DNA from: Desulfosporosinus hippei DSM 8344
GTDB lineage: Bacteria; Bacillota; Desulfitobacteriia; Desulfitobacteriales; Desulfitobacteriaceae
Assembly (NCBI RefSeq): GCF_900100785.1
Contig: NZ_FNCP01000015.1
Span: 1-64,000 of the forward strand
Direction: 5' to 3'
DNA length: 64,000 bases
Below the pieces are notes generated by a model that worked only from the letters and a program-made list of their open reading frames with translations, ran no database searches and was not told the origin of the DNA. The translations under genes and the position numbers were made by a program. Numbering within the stretch: position 1 is the stretch's first letter; the number at the start of each line of letters is the position of its first letter. This document shows, in pieces, positions 16,923-24,747 of this stretch.

Positions 16923-18179
16923 ATGAGTCGCATTAAGAACCTTCGTGAGGAAGCCCTGGCTTTTCATGCAGCGAGACCAGGTAAACTCGAAGTAAGAGTA
17001 ACATGCCCAGCTAGCGACAGAGATGACCTGACGCTCGCCTATTCTCCTGGAGTTGCTGAGCCTGTTAAAGAAATCGGAAAAGATCTTGAGAACCTTGATA
17101 TTTATACAAACCATGCCAATTTTGTCAGCATTGTCTCCAACGGAACGGCTATTCTAGGACTTGGAGATCTTGGTGCAGCAGCCTCTATGCCTGTTATGGA
17201 GGGTAAAGCTCTTCTCTTTAAAACCTTTGGAGATGTGGATGCATTCCCGATTTGTGTTAATACCAAAGATGTTGACAAAATAATTGAGATCGTCGAATTG
17301 ACAGCACCTACTTTCGGAGGTGTCAACTTAGAAGATATTAAAGCTCCTGAGTGTTTCCAAATTGAAGAAGGACTCAAAGCCCGTGGGATTTTTAAAGGAC
17401 CTATTTTCCATGATGATCAGCACGGAACAGCAGTTGTTACCCTTGCTGGACTCTATAATGCACTTAAAGTTGTCGGCAAGAATATCGAAGATATTAAAGT
17501 CGTGGCTAATGGTGCAGGTGCGGCGGGAATTGCAATCATCAAGCTGTTGATGAGTGTAGGCCTCAAAAACGTTATCATGTGTGATACCAAAGGAGCAATT
17601 TACCAAGGCCGTACAGTAGGTATGAACCCATGGAAAGAACAAATTGCTGCGGCAACTAACCCAGAAAAATATAGCGGAGACCTTGCGGGAGCGTTGGTAG
17701 GTGCTGATGTCTTTATTGGAGTATCGGCTGCAGACGTTCTTAACGAAGAAATGATCAGATCAATGGCCAAAGATCCTATTGTCTTCTGTCAGGCAAACCC
17801 CATTCCTGAGATTTGGCCAATAGAAAGAGCTTTTGAGGCTGGCGCAGCTGTTATTTCTACAGGTCGCTCTGATGTAATAAATCAAATTAATAATGTATTA
17901 GCCTTCCCTGGTATGTTCCGTGGCGCTATTGATGTCAGAGCAACTGATATTAATGACGCCATGAAGATTGCAGCTGCAAAAGCAATTGCTGAGTGCGTCT
18001 CTGCGGAAGAGCTCAATGCTAACTTTATTATGCCTAGCACTTTGAATCCTGAAGTAGCTCCGGCTGTTGCAGCCGCAACGGCAAAAGCTGCTATCGAAAG
18101 TGGAATTGCGAGAAATCCTATTGAACCTGCCCTCGTAGCTGAAAACCTTAAGAAGAGACTTGCGAATCAATACAAATAA
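16923..18179 (+). CDS. Malic enzyme (NAD-type, bacterial)
   Basis: Oxidative decarboxylation of malate to pyruvate and CO2. The 418-residue protein shows the short bacterial architecture: the tyrosine region LAYSPGVAEP near 39-48, GLGDLGAAASMPVMEGK near 81-97, FHDDQHGTA near 161-169 with the metal-binding acids, and the NAD-binding GAGAAGIA near 196. The ATG at 16923 is preferred over 16917, because AGGGAG ends directly before the latter and leaves 6 bases before the former. It completes the proposed glyoxylate to pyruvate route and would provide NADH. A strong terminator follows. Confidence 0.92.
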   Translation: MSRIKNLREEALAFHAARPGKLEVRVTCPASDRDDLTLAYSPGVAEPVKEIGKDLENLDIYTNHANFVSIVSNGTAILGLGDLGAAASMPVMEGKALLFKTFGDVDAFPICVNTKDVDKIIEIVELTAPTFGGVNLEDIKAPECFQIEEGLKARGIFKGPIFHDDQHGTAVVTLAGLYNALKVVGKNIEDIKVVANGAGAAGIAIIKLLMSVGLKNVIMCDTKGAIYQGRTVGMNPWKEQIAAATNPEKYSGDLAGALVGADVFIGVSAADVLNEEMIRSMAKDPIVFCQANPIPEIWPIERAFEAGAAVISTGRSDVINQINNVLAFPGMFRGAIDVRATDINDAMKIAAAKAIAECVSAEELNANFIMPSTLNPEVAPAVAAATAKAAIESGIARNPIEPALVAENLKKRLANQYK

Positions 18180-18196
18180 GAGTTTTTCTTAAGTCC

Positions 18197-18222
18197 AAAA
18201 AGGGCCCGCAAGGGCCCTTTTT
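18197..18222 (+). terminator. Intrinsic terminator after malic enzyme
   Basis: An 11-bp stem AAAAAGGGCCC with a GCAA loop and its complement, running into TTTTTGTTTTGTT. Textbook rho-independent terminator. Confidence 0.93.
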
Positions 18223-18316
18223 GTTTTGTTGAGGGTATTGAATTTGCTGTTGACAGTAATAGCTGGTAAAATTGAGAGATTAACAATATGAGGATGAAAA
18301 TGGGTCGCTCGGGTCG

Positions 18317-18497
18317 GGCAGCTTCTCTCACCTCCGTTCACTCAACACTCCGAGGCTCGCCCCCGCGCTGACCTAGGAGCTTCGCCAAACCTCAGGGTAA
18401 TACCTGAGGTGAACCACTGGCTACGCTTCCCCAGGTCAGCTTTGTGGGCTTTACCGCCTCTCCGTGAGATTCGTTCACTCCTGTGAGAGAAGCTGCC
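18317..18497. repeat. Nested palindromic intergenic element (repeat family copy C)
   Basis: A 15-bp perfect terminal inverted repeat, GGCAGCTTCTCTCAC (18317-18331) and its complement (18483-18497), encloses a second stem GCTGACCT/AGGTCAGC and an inner stem ACCTCAGG/CCTGAGGT. About 180 bases fold into one long structure. The right end, GTTCACTCCTGTG followed by GAAGC-GCC, matches the elements at 38709 and 43187. The rest of the 18223-18586 gap shows nothing else clear. Confidence 0.65.
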
Positions 18498-18586
18498 TTC
18501 CTCTGAGGGGTATAGATTTTTCAGAGAAGTAAATACATAAACGAAGGGGTATGCAAAATGTATATCTTTAAAGGGAGCAAAAAGCA

Positions 18587-19474
18587 ATGACTGAAAAGGA
18601 AAGAAAAACGCGTCTTGAGGTAACTGAGCCGGTTGAGCTGATGAAGTTCCTGATGACTAAATTTCCTGAGAAAAGCCGCAAAGATATTAAGTCTCTTCTG
18701 GCTCATCGTCAGATTTCCGTGGGGTCTGAGATTACATCAAAATTTGACTATCCTCTTCAAGAAGGGCAACAAGTTGTCGTGAATTGGAATAAGGTGTTGA
18801 TAGAAAAGCAACCGGAGGGTCTAAATATTATTTATGAGGATCCATATCTAATAATCATTGAAAAACAGGCCGGACTCCTCTCGATTGCTACGGATTCAGA
18901 AAAGGAACAGACCGCTTATAGTATCTTAAGCGATCACGTTAAGAAAAGAGATCCTAAAAATAAGATCTTTGTGCTGCATCGTCTTGATCGAGAAACTAGT
19001 GGAGTAATGATGTTTGCCAAAAGTGAAAAGATACAACAAATGATGCAAAAATCCTGGAAAGAAACGGTCTTAGAGCGGACTTATGTTGCGGTAGTAGAAG
19101 GCTTCGTAAACAAGGAACAAGGTACAATTACTTCTTGGCTTACGGAGAGTAAGGCCTTCATTATGTACTCGAGTCGTACTCCTAATGGTGGTCAAAAAGC
19201 AATAACTCATTACAAAGTGCTTAAGAAAAATAAACATTACTCTTTATTAGAAGTAAACTTAGAAACTGGGAGAAAAAATCAAATTCGGGTTCATATGAAG
19301 GATATCGGACATAGTGTAATTGGCGATAAAAAATATGGTTCGACAAAACAGCCAATTGCGCGCCTGGGACTTCATGCCCGGGTGTTAGCCTTCAAACACC
19401 CAATCAGTGGAGAAGAAGTTCGTTATGAGGCTAGTATTCCCAAGGAGTTTCTAAACCTGTTTAAATCCAATTAA
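18587..19474 (+). CDS. RluA-family pseudouridine synthase
   Basis: A 295-residue RNA pseudouridine synthase. An S4-like RNA-binding region (about residues 10-65) is followed by the RluA catalytic domain. The catalytic motif HRLDRETSG near residue 129 contains the nucleophilic Asp, and GRKNQIRVHM near 225 and GDKKYG near 245 are typical. AAAGGGAG lies upstream of the ATG at 18587. The target site in rRNA or tRNA cannot be told from sequence. It ends facing a minus-strand transcription unit, with a shared hairpin region at about 19515-19561. Confidence 0.92.
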   Translation: MTEKERKTRLEVTEPVELMKFLMTKFPEKSRKDIKSLLAHRQISVGSEITSKFDYPLQEGQQVVVNWNKVLIEKQPEGLNIIYEDPYLIIIEKQAGLLSIATDSEKEQTAYSILSDHVKKRDPKNKIFVLHRLDRETSGVMMFAKSEKIQQMMQKSWKETVLERTYVAVVEGFVNKEQGTITSWLTESKAFIMYSSRTPNGGQKAITHYKVLKKNKHYSLLEVNLETGRKNQIRVHMKDIGHSVIGDKKYGSTKQPIARLGLHARVLAFKHPISGEEVRYEASIPKEFLNLFKSN

Positions 19475-19514
19475 AATAGGGTGGGATTAATAACCCCTTC
19501 AAGATTGCCTAGAA

Positions 19515-19561
19515 GAAAAAAAGCTGCCACCTGTTCCCCTCAAATTGAGGGTCAGTGGCAG
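19515..19561 (-). terminator. Terminator of the small minus-strand gene
   Basis: Read on the minus strand, a stem (CTGCCAC at 19524-19530 pairing with 19555-19561, with an inner CCCTCAA/TTGAGGG stem) runs into a run of eight T. This is a clear rho-independent terminator and shows that the minus strand here is transcribed. Confidence 0.8.
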
Positions 19562-19690
19562 TGCTACAGAAAATATCTGCTTATCCTCAGAAGGGTTAAA
19601 CCACAGTTAGTAGATGTGTAAACACCGCCTGAAGACCTTGTTTCATATTTGGCTGAAGGAGTGCTTAGGCTGGATGGAAATTAAGCCAGT

Positions 19691-19801
19691 TTAAACACGT
19701 TCTTTTGATACATCTTTCCCAATTTTATCAGAGTCATGAGGAAAAGGGATTTTCTCGGTATTATCGGGTTTTCGAGATTTATCATTGGTCTTCTTTGCCA
19801 T
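19691..19801 (-). CDS. Small basic protein of 36 residues, unrecognised
   Basis: On the minus strand AAAGGAGG precedes an ATG at 19801 at ideal spacing, opening a 36-codon frame. The product begins MAKKTNDKSRKP, is rich in Lys and Asp, contains the stretch IPFPHDSDKIGKDVSKE and has no membrane segment. A strong terminator follows downstream on the same strand. The coding case rests on the ribosome site, the terminator and the compositional pattern. It might be a small spore or stress protein, but I do not recognise a family. Confidence 0.65.
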   Translation of the reverse strand: MAKKTNDKSRKPDNTEKIPFPHDSDKIGKDVSKERV

Positions 19802-19931
19802 TATAAGCAGCCTCCTTTAATAAGTATCAAAGGTAGATTCCCCTAATTCCTCAATAACATGCATAGCTTGAAAGAGTATGGAAAGGGAGATGAGTTAGAT
19901 AGGAATTAGGTTAGATCGTGAAAAAGCTACT

Positions 19932-20213
19932 GTGCAGAGGATGATTGAGCTGTATTGCAAAAGTCATCACCACACTAAAGGCGAATTGTGCCTGGGTTGT
20001 CAGGATTTATCAGACTATGCCATGAATCGCCTCGATCATTGCAAATTTGGGGAAAGTAAGCCAACCTGCTCTAAATGTCCGGTACATTGTTATAAACCCC
20101 TCATGCGTAGCAAAATTAAAGAAGTAATGCGTTATTCGGGCCTAAGAATGATCTATACTCATCCAATTGCAGCAATTAGGCATTTAATTGACGGACGTAC
20201 AAAGAATAGATAA
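19932..20213 (+). CDS. YgbA-type (nitrous-oxide-stimulated promoter family) protein
   Basis: A 93-residue protein of the YgbA_NO family, with conserved pattern MIELYCKSHHHTKGELCLGC, CSKCPVHCYKP and MRYSGLRMIYTHPIAAIRHL. Five or more conserved cysteines suggest a metal site, and members are linked to nitric oxide response. The start is unclear. The GTG at 19932 lacks a ribosome site and cuts off the conserved REKxTV segment, which is encoded in frame just upstream (19917-19931). The ATG at 19890 with AAAGGGAG is in the same frame but a TAG follows at its third codon (19896). Function in E. coli concerns growth under nitrosative stress. Confidence 0.75.
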   Translation: MQRMIELYCKSHHHTKGELCLGCQDLSDYAMNRLDHCKFGESKPTCSKCPVHCYKPLMRSKIKEVMRYSGLRMIYTHPIAAIRHLIDGRTKNR

Positions 20214-20237
20214 TGAACTACCTATCTTTGTACGTCC
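20193..20237 (+). terminator. Hairpin over the end of the YgbA-type gene
   Basis: A 12-bp perfect stem GGACGTACAAAG (20193-20204) with 20226-20237, extended by ATAG/CTAT across a one-base bulge, with a 12-nt loop carrying the stop codon region. No U-tract. It sits right before the Shine-Dalgarno of the next gene and may affect coupling or RNA stability. Confidence 0.55.
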
Positions 20238-20254
20238 TAAGGGAGTGTAAGCCT

Positions 20255-20518
20255 ATGGAAGTTAAAGAATACTCGCTGGAGATGAGAGGAATGCCCAGAA
20301 GAGACCTCTTAGAGTATTTTGTTTCTATCGGAGGAAAATTAGATGAAAGGGGCACCCTTATTGGGCCCAACTGGATGGTTGATCTCAGTGATACATGGCT
20401 TTGCCAGATAGGATCAATTCAGGTTCCGGCAACTCGAGTAACCTTTAAAGTTACTGAAAAGGACTGGACGGGCATTCTTAAAGCCTTTCGCTTACGATTC
20501 CTTTCAGCAGGAGGATAA
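20255..20518 (+). CDS. Hypothetical protein of 87 residues
   Basis: An unrecognised small protein. The frame opens earlier (20213), but the ATG at 20255 has AAGGGAG upstream and gives MEVKEYSLEMRGMPRRDLLEY. Residues 25-40 read GGKLDERGTLIGPNW, followed by an alternating hydrophobic pattern and a C-terminal KAFRLRFLSAGG, suggesting a compact alpha/beta fold. It follows the YgbA-type gene after a hairpin and is probably co-transcribed. Function not assigned. Confidence 0.65.
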   Translation: MEVKEYSLEMRGMPRRDLLEYFVSIGGKLDERGTLIGPNWMVDLSDTWLCQIGSIQVPATRVTFKVTEKDWTGILKAFRLRFLSAGG

Positions 20519-20536
20519 GCAACCACTAAATTCTAG

Positions 20537-20563
20537 GCGGGGATTAGCTCAAATGGTAAAATG
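20537..20563 (+). other. tRNA-like 5-prime fragment
   Basis: The 27 bases start GCGGGGATTAGCTCAAATGG and resemble the acceptor strand and D-arm of a tRNA. The second half of the D-stem is degenerate and no anticodon or T-arm follows. It overlaps the end of the Nudix gene. Probably a coincidence or a remnant. Confidence 0.3.
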
Positions 20564-21128
20564 ACGCCAAACTGCCAAGAAGCTTCAGATCGCTGGCGCT
20601 CGTAAGACCTTTTGTATCGGTACGGGAAACCTCGATAGCCTTTAAGGTTAGTTGAGGAATCTGAAGAGCAGCACATTGTTCTAAGGTGAAGAAGCCCAGA
20701 TTACTGACTTCTTCCTCCTGTCCTTTAAGAGATCCGCCTTGAAAGCTCATTAAAAAGATAATGTATAGATCATGTTTCTCGGAGGAATTCTCCGATGGTC
20801 GATCCCGGAGGGCTATAATTGATAAAGGTTTAGCCTTTATCCCAGTCTTTTCAAGGATCTCCCGTTCAATGGCCTCCTTAATCGGTTCTTCTTGATTAAC
20901 GTATCCTCCTGGGATTGTCCATACTCCTTTACCGGGATTATGGTTGCGTTGTACAAGAAGAACTTTTTCATTATTCCAGAGTACCCCTCCGACTCCAAGA
21001 GAGAAATTTCCCCAATCAATATAGGAGCAGCTTGGACAAGAGCTGCGAAGTTGGTTATCGATCAGGGATTTTTCAAGTGGTTTAGCACATAAAGGACAAT
21101 ATATATAAGGTTTTGTGTAATATGACAT
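20544..21128 (-). CDS. Nudix hydrolase with N-terminal zinc ribbon (NudC-like/YjhB-like)
   Basis: A 194-residue Nudix protein. Cysteine pairs CPLC (residues 11-14) and CPSC (about 27-30) form a zinc ribbon, followed by the Nudix domain with GGYVNQEEPIKEAIEREILE. In the box, the REUXEE core reads REILEK: the last metal-binding Glu is replaced by Lys, which may alter activity. The start at 21128 is used because AAAGGAA precedes it; the ATG at 21149 has no site. Likely substrates are nucleoside diphosphate derivatives such as ADP-ribose or NADH, but this cannot be decided. Confidence 0.85.
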   Translation of the reverse strand: MSYYTKPYIYCPLCAKPLEKSLIDNQLRSSCPSCSYIDWGNFSLGVGGVLWNNEKVLLVQRNHNPGKGVWTIPGGYVNQEEPIKEAIEREILEKTGIKAKPLSIIALRDRPSENSSEKHDLYIIFLMSFQGGSLKGQEEEVSNLGFFTLEQCAALQIPQLTLKAIEVSRTDTKGLTSASDLKLLGSLASFYHLS

Positions 21129-21241
21129 TGGCTGAGTTCCTTTCGACATACAGTTTGTTCGTTATTCAATCTAAGGATCAGTTTTTGCAAGGTGTGGTTA
21201 CCTTATGTAGTGGTTCATAAAATTGGTTAAAGTAACTACTG

Positions 21242-22456
21242 CTAATTAAGGCTTTGATTAGTATTTCGGAAAGAGAGAAAGTTTTTAAGTGTTTTTCCAT
21301 ATATAAAAAACAAGATTAAAGACATACCCATAAAGCCAATTGCAAGGATCCATACATTAGAGCCGCCACCGAAATCATACATTATCCCCCCTAGTAAAGG
21401 GCCAATCATCCGCCCGCCGGAGGTAGCTCCCCCCACGACCCCTTGATAGGCACCTTCTTTTCCCGGCGGAGAGATTTGGGCTGCTGCCGCGGGTACTGCC
21501 GGTAAAATAAGCATTTCCCCTATTGTTATGATAAACATGGCAATCACATAAGACATATAGGGTAATTGGCCTAAAAAAATCACATAGCCCAGGGTCATAA
21601 GAAGACTGCCCAGATAGAATTGGCGCTTGAAGGAGCTTGCCCAGGTATGAATAATCCAAGTTAGAAAGGGCTGTAATGCAACTATAAAAACACCGTTTAG
21701 TGTCCAAAGCACACTGTAAGAAATTAGGGAAAAAGCTCGTTGGCTCATTACCACCGGCAAAATGGTCACAAGTTGTACGTAGGCTCCCCAGACTAGGAAT
21801 ATCCCCCCCGCTAAAGATAGCAGGACATTGAAGCTCTTATCTCTGGCTAGTCTCTTAGTCTTTGGCCTAGTCGGAACCGGTTTAGGATGAGTTTCTTGCT
21901 TAGAAATACCAATGAGTACTAAAAGAAGATAAATTAAGAAAGCTATGGCATTAAGTGAGAAGATAAGACGAAATGATACCTGGGCAATCAATCCTCCTAT
22001 AGCGGTGCCAACAGCTACTCCGGCATTATTGGAAACATAAAGCAGATTGAATCCACGCCGCCCTCCTTCAGGCCAGATTGAATTTATAAGGGCGTTAAGT
22101 GGAATGAAGATGAAGGCTTGAGCTAAGCCAAAAAAGATAAGTCCAGGGACGTAAACCTCCCAAATAGGCAGGAGACCTATGGAACCGACGGAGAGAACAG
22201 CTCCCACGAGACCTATAATCATAATTCGTCTGGGTCCAAAACGATCCGCTAGGAAGCCACTGAAGATTTGGCCAATCAGAGAGACCGCTGATTGAATGGC
22301 AAGCAGTGTACCTGCTTCTGTTAATGTACGGTTTAATACAGAATGCATAAAGAGGCTATTTAAGGGCCACATCAGAGAATGTCCGGCTGATTGTGTAAAT
22401 CCGCCAATAATTAAAATCATGACTGAGGGCGGAATATCTACAGGTTTGAATTTCAA
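21242..22456 (-). CDS. Major facilitator superfamily transporter
   Basis: A 404-residue membrane protein with about 12 hydrophobic helices. The loop between helices 2 and 3 carries GFLADRFGPRRIMIIG, the MFS motif A, and a charged loop KPVPTRPKTKRLARDK in the middle joins the two halves. The TTG at 22456 has AAGGTGG eight bases upstream and is preferred; the in-frame GTG at 22468 lies inside that site. It resembles drug or sugar efflux members, but the substrate cannot be predicted. It is the only gene of its transcript. Confidence 0.85.
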   Translation of the reverse strand: MKFKPVDIPPSVMILIIGGFTQSAGHSLMWPLNSLFMHSVLNRTLTEAGTLLAIQSAVSLIGQIFSGFLADRFGPRRIMIIGLVGAVLSVGSIGLLPIWEVYVPGLIFFGLAQAFIFIPLNALINSIWPEGGRRGFNLLYVSNNAGVAVGTAIGGLIAQVSFRLIFSLNAIAFLIYLLLVLIGISKQETHPKPVPTRPKTKRLARDKSFNVLLSLAGGIFLVWGAYVQLVTILPVVMSQRAFSLISYSVLWTLNGVFIVALQPFLTWIIHTWASSFKRQFYLGSLLMTLGYVIFLGQLPYMSYVIAMFIITIGEMLILPAVPAAAAQISPPGKEGAYQGVVGGATSGGRMIGPLLGGIMYDFGGGSNVWILAIGFMGMSLILFFIYGKTLKNFLSFRNTNQSLN

Positions 22457-22654
22457 AAGTAAGACCACCTTAGGTGTGTAGTTTCTCTTATATAATTAAT
22501 TCGACATTCCTGTAAGGAAACCTTCATAACTGCTTAAACCAAAATATCAAAGGCTTAGGACAAGATTTGGTGGCCTCATAGATCAGAAGTCAAAGTTTTC
22601 AAGCATAAAAAATGGGTCAGTTGTGAGAAACTACCGGAAAGGAGTGTGTAAATT

Positions 22655-23242
22655 ATGAGATTCTCGGAAACTAAGACCTTCAAAAACTTAAGCGACGCCT
22701 TTGCGGGAGAGTCCCAAGCGCGTAATCGTTATGCATTTTTTGCCGGAGTTGCCAAGAAAGAGGGGTATCAACATATCCAAGCTGTTTTTGAAGAAACGGC
22801 AGATAATGAGAAAGAGCATGCTAAGGTTTTTTATAAACTTCTTGTTGCGCACACAAAGGAAGAGGCAGACATCATCCATGTTGACGCCGATTATCCGTTG
22901 GTTTATAAAGATACCCTGACAAACTTAAAAGCTGCAGCAGCAGGAGAAAGGGAAGAGTGGGCTGAAATCTACTCAAGGTTTGCCGATATCGCCGAGCAGG
23001 AAGGTTTCTCTGATATATCAGTAGCCTTTAAGAAAATCGCCGAAGTTGAGAAGCATCATATGACACGGTTTGATTATTATGCTAAGGGGATTGAGCAGGG
23101 GACAATTTTCAAGAAAGATTCCCCAACAGTGTGGAAATGCACAAACTGTGGTTATATTCACGAAGGCCCTGAGGCACCGGGTCAATGTCCGGCCTGTGCT
23201 CATCCCCAGGGTTATTTTGAAGAACTGCCGGAGAAATATTAG
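22655..23242 (+). CDS. Rubrerythrin
   Basis: A 195-residue peroxide-reducing protein of anaerobes. Residues 1-140 form the ferritin-like diiron domain: E20 in FAGESQARNRY, EETADNEKEHAK near 47-58, GEREEW near 93 and EVEKHHMTRF near 129. Residues 155-190 form the rubredoxin domain with CTNCGYIHEG and CPACAHPQG. GGAAAGGAG precedes the ATG. It detoxifies hydrogen peroxide with electrons from rubredoxin; a rubredoxin gene lies about 10 kb away. A hairpin terminator follows. Confidence 0.95.
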   Translation: MRFSETKTFKNLSDAFAGESQARNRYAFFAGVAKKEGYQHIQAVFEETADNEKEHAKVFYKLLVAHTKEEADIIHVDADYPLVYKDTLTNLKAAAAGEREEWAEIYSRFADIAEQEGFSDISVAFKKIAEVEKHHMTRFDYYAKGIEQGTIFKKDSPTVWKCTNCGYIHEGPEAPGQCPACAHPQGYFEELPEKY

Positions 23243-23307
23243 TATGCTGTTCTCAAACTTATAAATCTTAGCCTTACAGCCCCACATTTCACCTACCAGC
23301 AAAGCAA

Positions 23308-23350
23308 AAGCAGTCTCTTTCACTTCCATCGAAGTGAAAGCAGACTGCTT
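23308..23350 (+). terminator. Hairpin after rubrerythrin
   Basis: Left arm 23308-23326 pairs with 23331-23350 with a single bulged base and a CATC loop; CTTAATTCTC follows. The AAAGC-GTCT and ATCGAAGT parts are shared with the hairpin after sbcC at 6684. Confidence 0.65.
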
Positions 23351-23402
23351 CTTAATTCTCAATGCCTCAATGCCTCAAGGCACTAATTTATAAGGAAAAG
23401 CC

Positions 23403-23431
23403 TTGCAATCTTAGAAGAAAATAAACATAAT
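23403..23431 (+). promoter_or_regulatory. Promoter of the M24 peptidase gene
   Basis: TTGCAA (23403-23408), 17-nt spacer, CATAAT (23426-23431), about 45 bases before the GTG start. Confidence 0.5.
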
Positions 23432-23476
23432 AGTAGTAAAAGATTCGGAATATTAAATAAAATAGGGGGAGAATGA

Positions 23477-24664
23477 GTGAGAATACCATTAACAGAGTTG
23501 CAAAAAAGGGTAACGGATTTTCAAGTAAGTCTCCGGAAAAAAGGTGTTGAAGGTGCCCTTTTGGTTCAAAGAGCAGATACTCTCTATTTTAGTGGAACAG
23601 CGCAAAATGTACATGTTTATATCCCGGATAAGGGGAAGCCAATTGTGCTGGCCTATCGTGATTTTGAGAGAGCACAAAGAGAAAGTTCTTGGCAGGTTAT
23701 TCCCCTTAAGGGGATATCAAAAATCCCGAAGGATATTCAAGAAGCAGGGCTTCCTCTGCCCAGAATAATTGGTTTAGAACTCGACGTTCTTCCGGTGAAC
23801 AATTTTGAGCGTTATCGAAAATCCTTCCCGGAGATTACGTTAGTAGATATATCAGGTGAAATTCGTTTGCAGCGTTCCGTAAAATCAGACTGGGAGATAG
23901 CCAGACTGGAAGAGAGTGCCCAAATCATGTCCTTAGTCATGGAATTCGCTAAGGAAGTTCTTCAGCCGGGTATGACAGAAGTTGAGCTAGAAGGTTTATT
24001 AGCAGGCAAAGCCAGAACATTAGGGCATGAGGGGCATGTCCGAATGAGAGGATTTAATTCGGAGCTTTATGTCGGAACAATAACCGCAGGTGCAGGCTCA
24101 ACTGCACACAGTAGTTTTGATGCGCCGGTAACTGGTTCAGGTATTTCGGTTGCTCATCCAAATGGCGCATCATTGCATGAGATTCAAATAGGTGAACCAA
24201 TCGTTGTGGATATGGTAACGGTGGTCAACGGCTATCAAATTGATCAAACTAGAATATTAAGTTTGAAGCCCTTATCTCAAGAGCTTAAATTGGCCTATGA
24301 AACTGCCCGGCTGGTTGAAGAGAGAATACTTAGTGCCTTAATTCCGGGAAGGATTGCCGGTGAGGTCTATGAGGAAATTCTAACGTGGGTTAGCGAGAAT
24401 ACTCCTTATGGAGAGAACTTTATGGGTTTTGGAACAAGCAGGGTTAGTTTTATTGGACATGGAGTGGGGCTAGAACTGGATGAACTTCCAACCATCAGTA
24501 AAGGTGCAAAGACAGTCATAAAAAAAGGGATGGTTGTAGCAATTGAACCTAAATTTGTTTTTCCGGGCATGGGAGCTGTTGGAATTGAAGATACTGTTGT
24601 CATCGAAGCTGAACTAGGCGCACGATATTTATCTACAACTCCACGGGAATTAATTGAAGTCTAA
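23477..24664 (+). CDS. M24-family (Xaa-Pro) aminopeptidase
   Basis: A 395-residue pita-bread metallopeptidase. The creatinase-like N-terminal domain (1-130) is followed by the catalytic domain with the five expected metal ligands: Asp in VVDMVTV, Asp in QIDQTR, His in GHGVGLELDE, Glu in VAIEPK and Glu in GIEDTV. The GTG at 23477 is preceded by AGGGGGAG. An ATG at 23473 is in another frame. It probably releases N-terminal residues next to proline from small peptides in the cytoplasm. A terminator follows at 24748-24786. Confidence 0.9.
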   Translation: MRIPLTELQKRVTDFQVSLRKKGVEGALLVQRADTLYFSGTAQNVHVYIPDKGKPIVLAYRDFERAQRESSWQVIPLKGISKIPKDIQEAGLPLPRIIGLELDVLPVNNFERYRKSFPEITLVDISGEIRLQRSVKSDWEIARLEESAQIMSLVMEFAKEVLQPGMTEVELEGLLAGKARTLGHEGHVRMRGFNSELYVGTITAGAGSTAHSSFDAPVTGSGISVAHPNGASLHEIQIGEPIVVDMVTVVNGYQIDQTRILSLKPLSQELKLAYETARLVEERILSALIPGRIAGEVYEEILTWVSENTPYGENFMGFGTSRVSFIGHGVGLELDELPTISKGAKTVIKKGMVVAIEPKFVFPGMGAVGIEDTVVIEAELGARYLSTTPRELIEV

Positions 24665-24747
24665 ACATGAAAAATGCCAGCTTAGCAAGACCTTGCTGGG
24701 TTATATGAAGTTAGATGGCTTATAAAGGGTGATTATGTAAATATTTC

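Noticed and set aside
18250-18272. TTGACA and TAAAAT as a promoter of the RluA gene
   Set aside because: The spacer is only 11 bases; no other -10 box fits.
18342-18587. Minus-strand 81-codon frame
   Set aside because: It lies across the nested palindromic repeat; the composition reflects the inverted repeats, not a protein.
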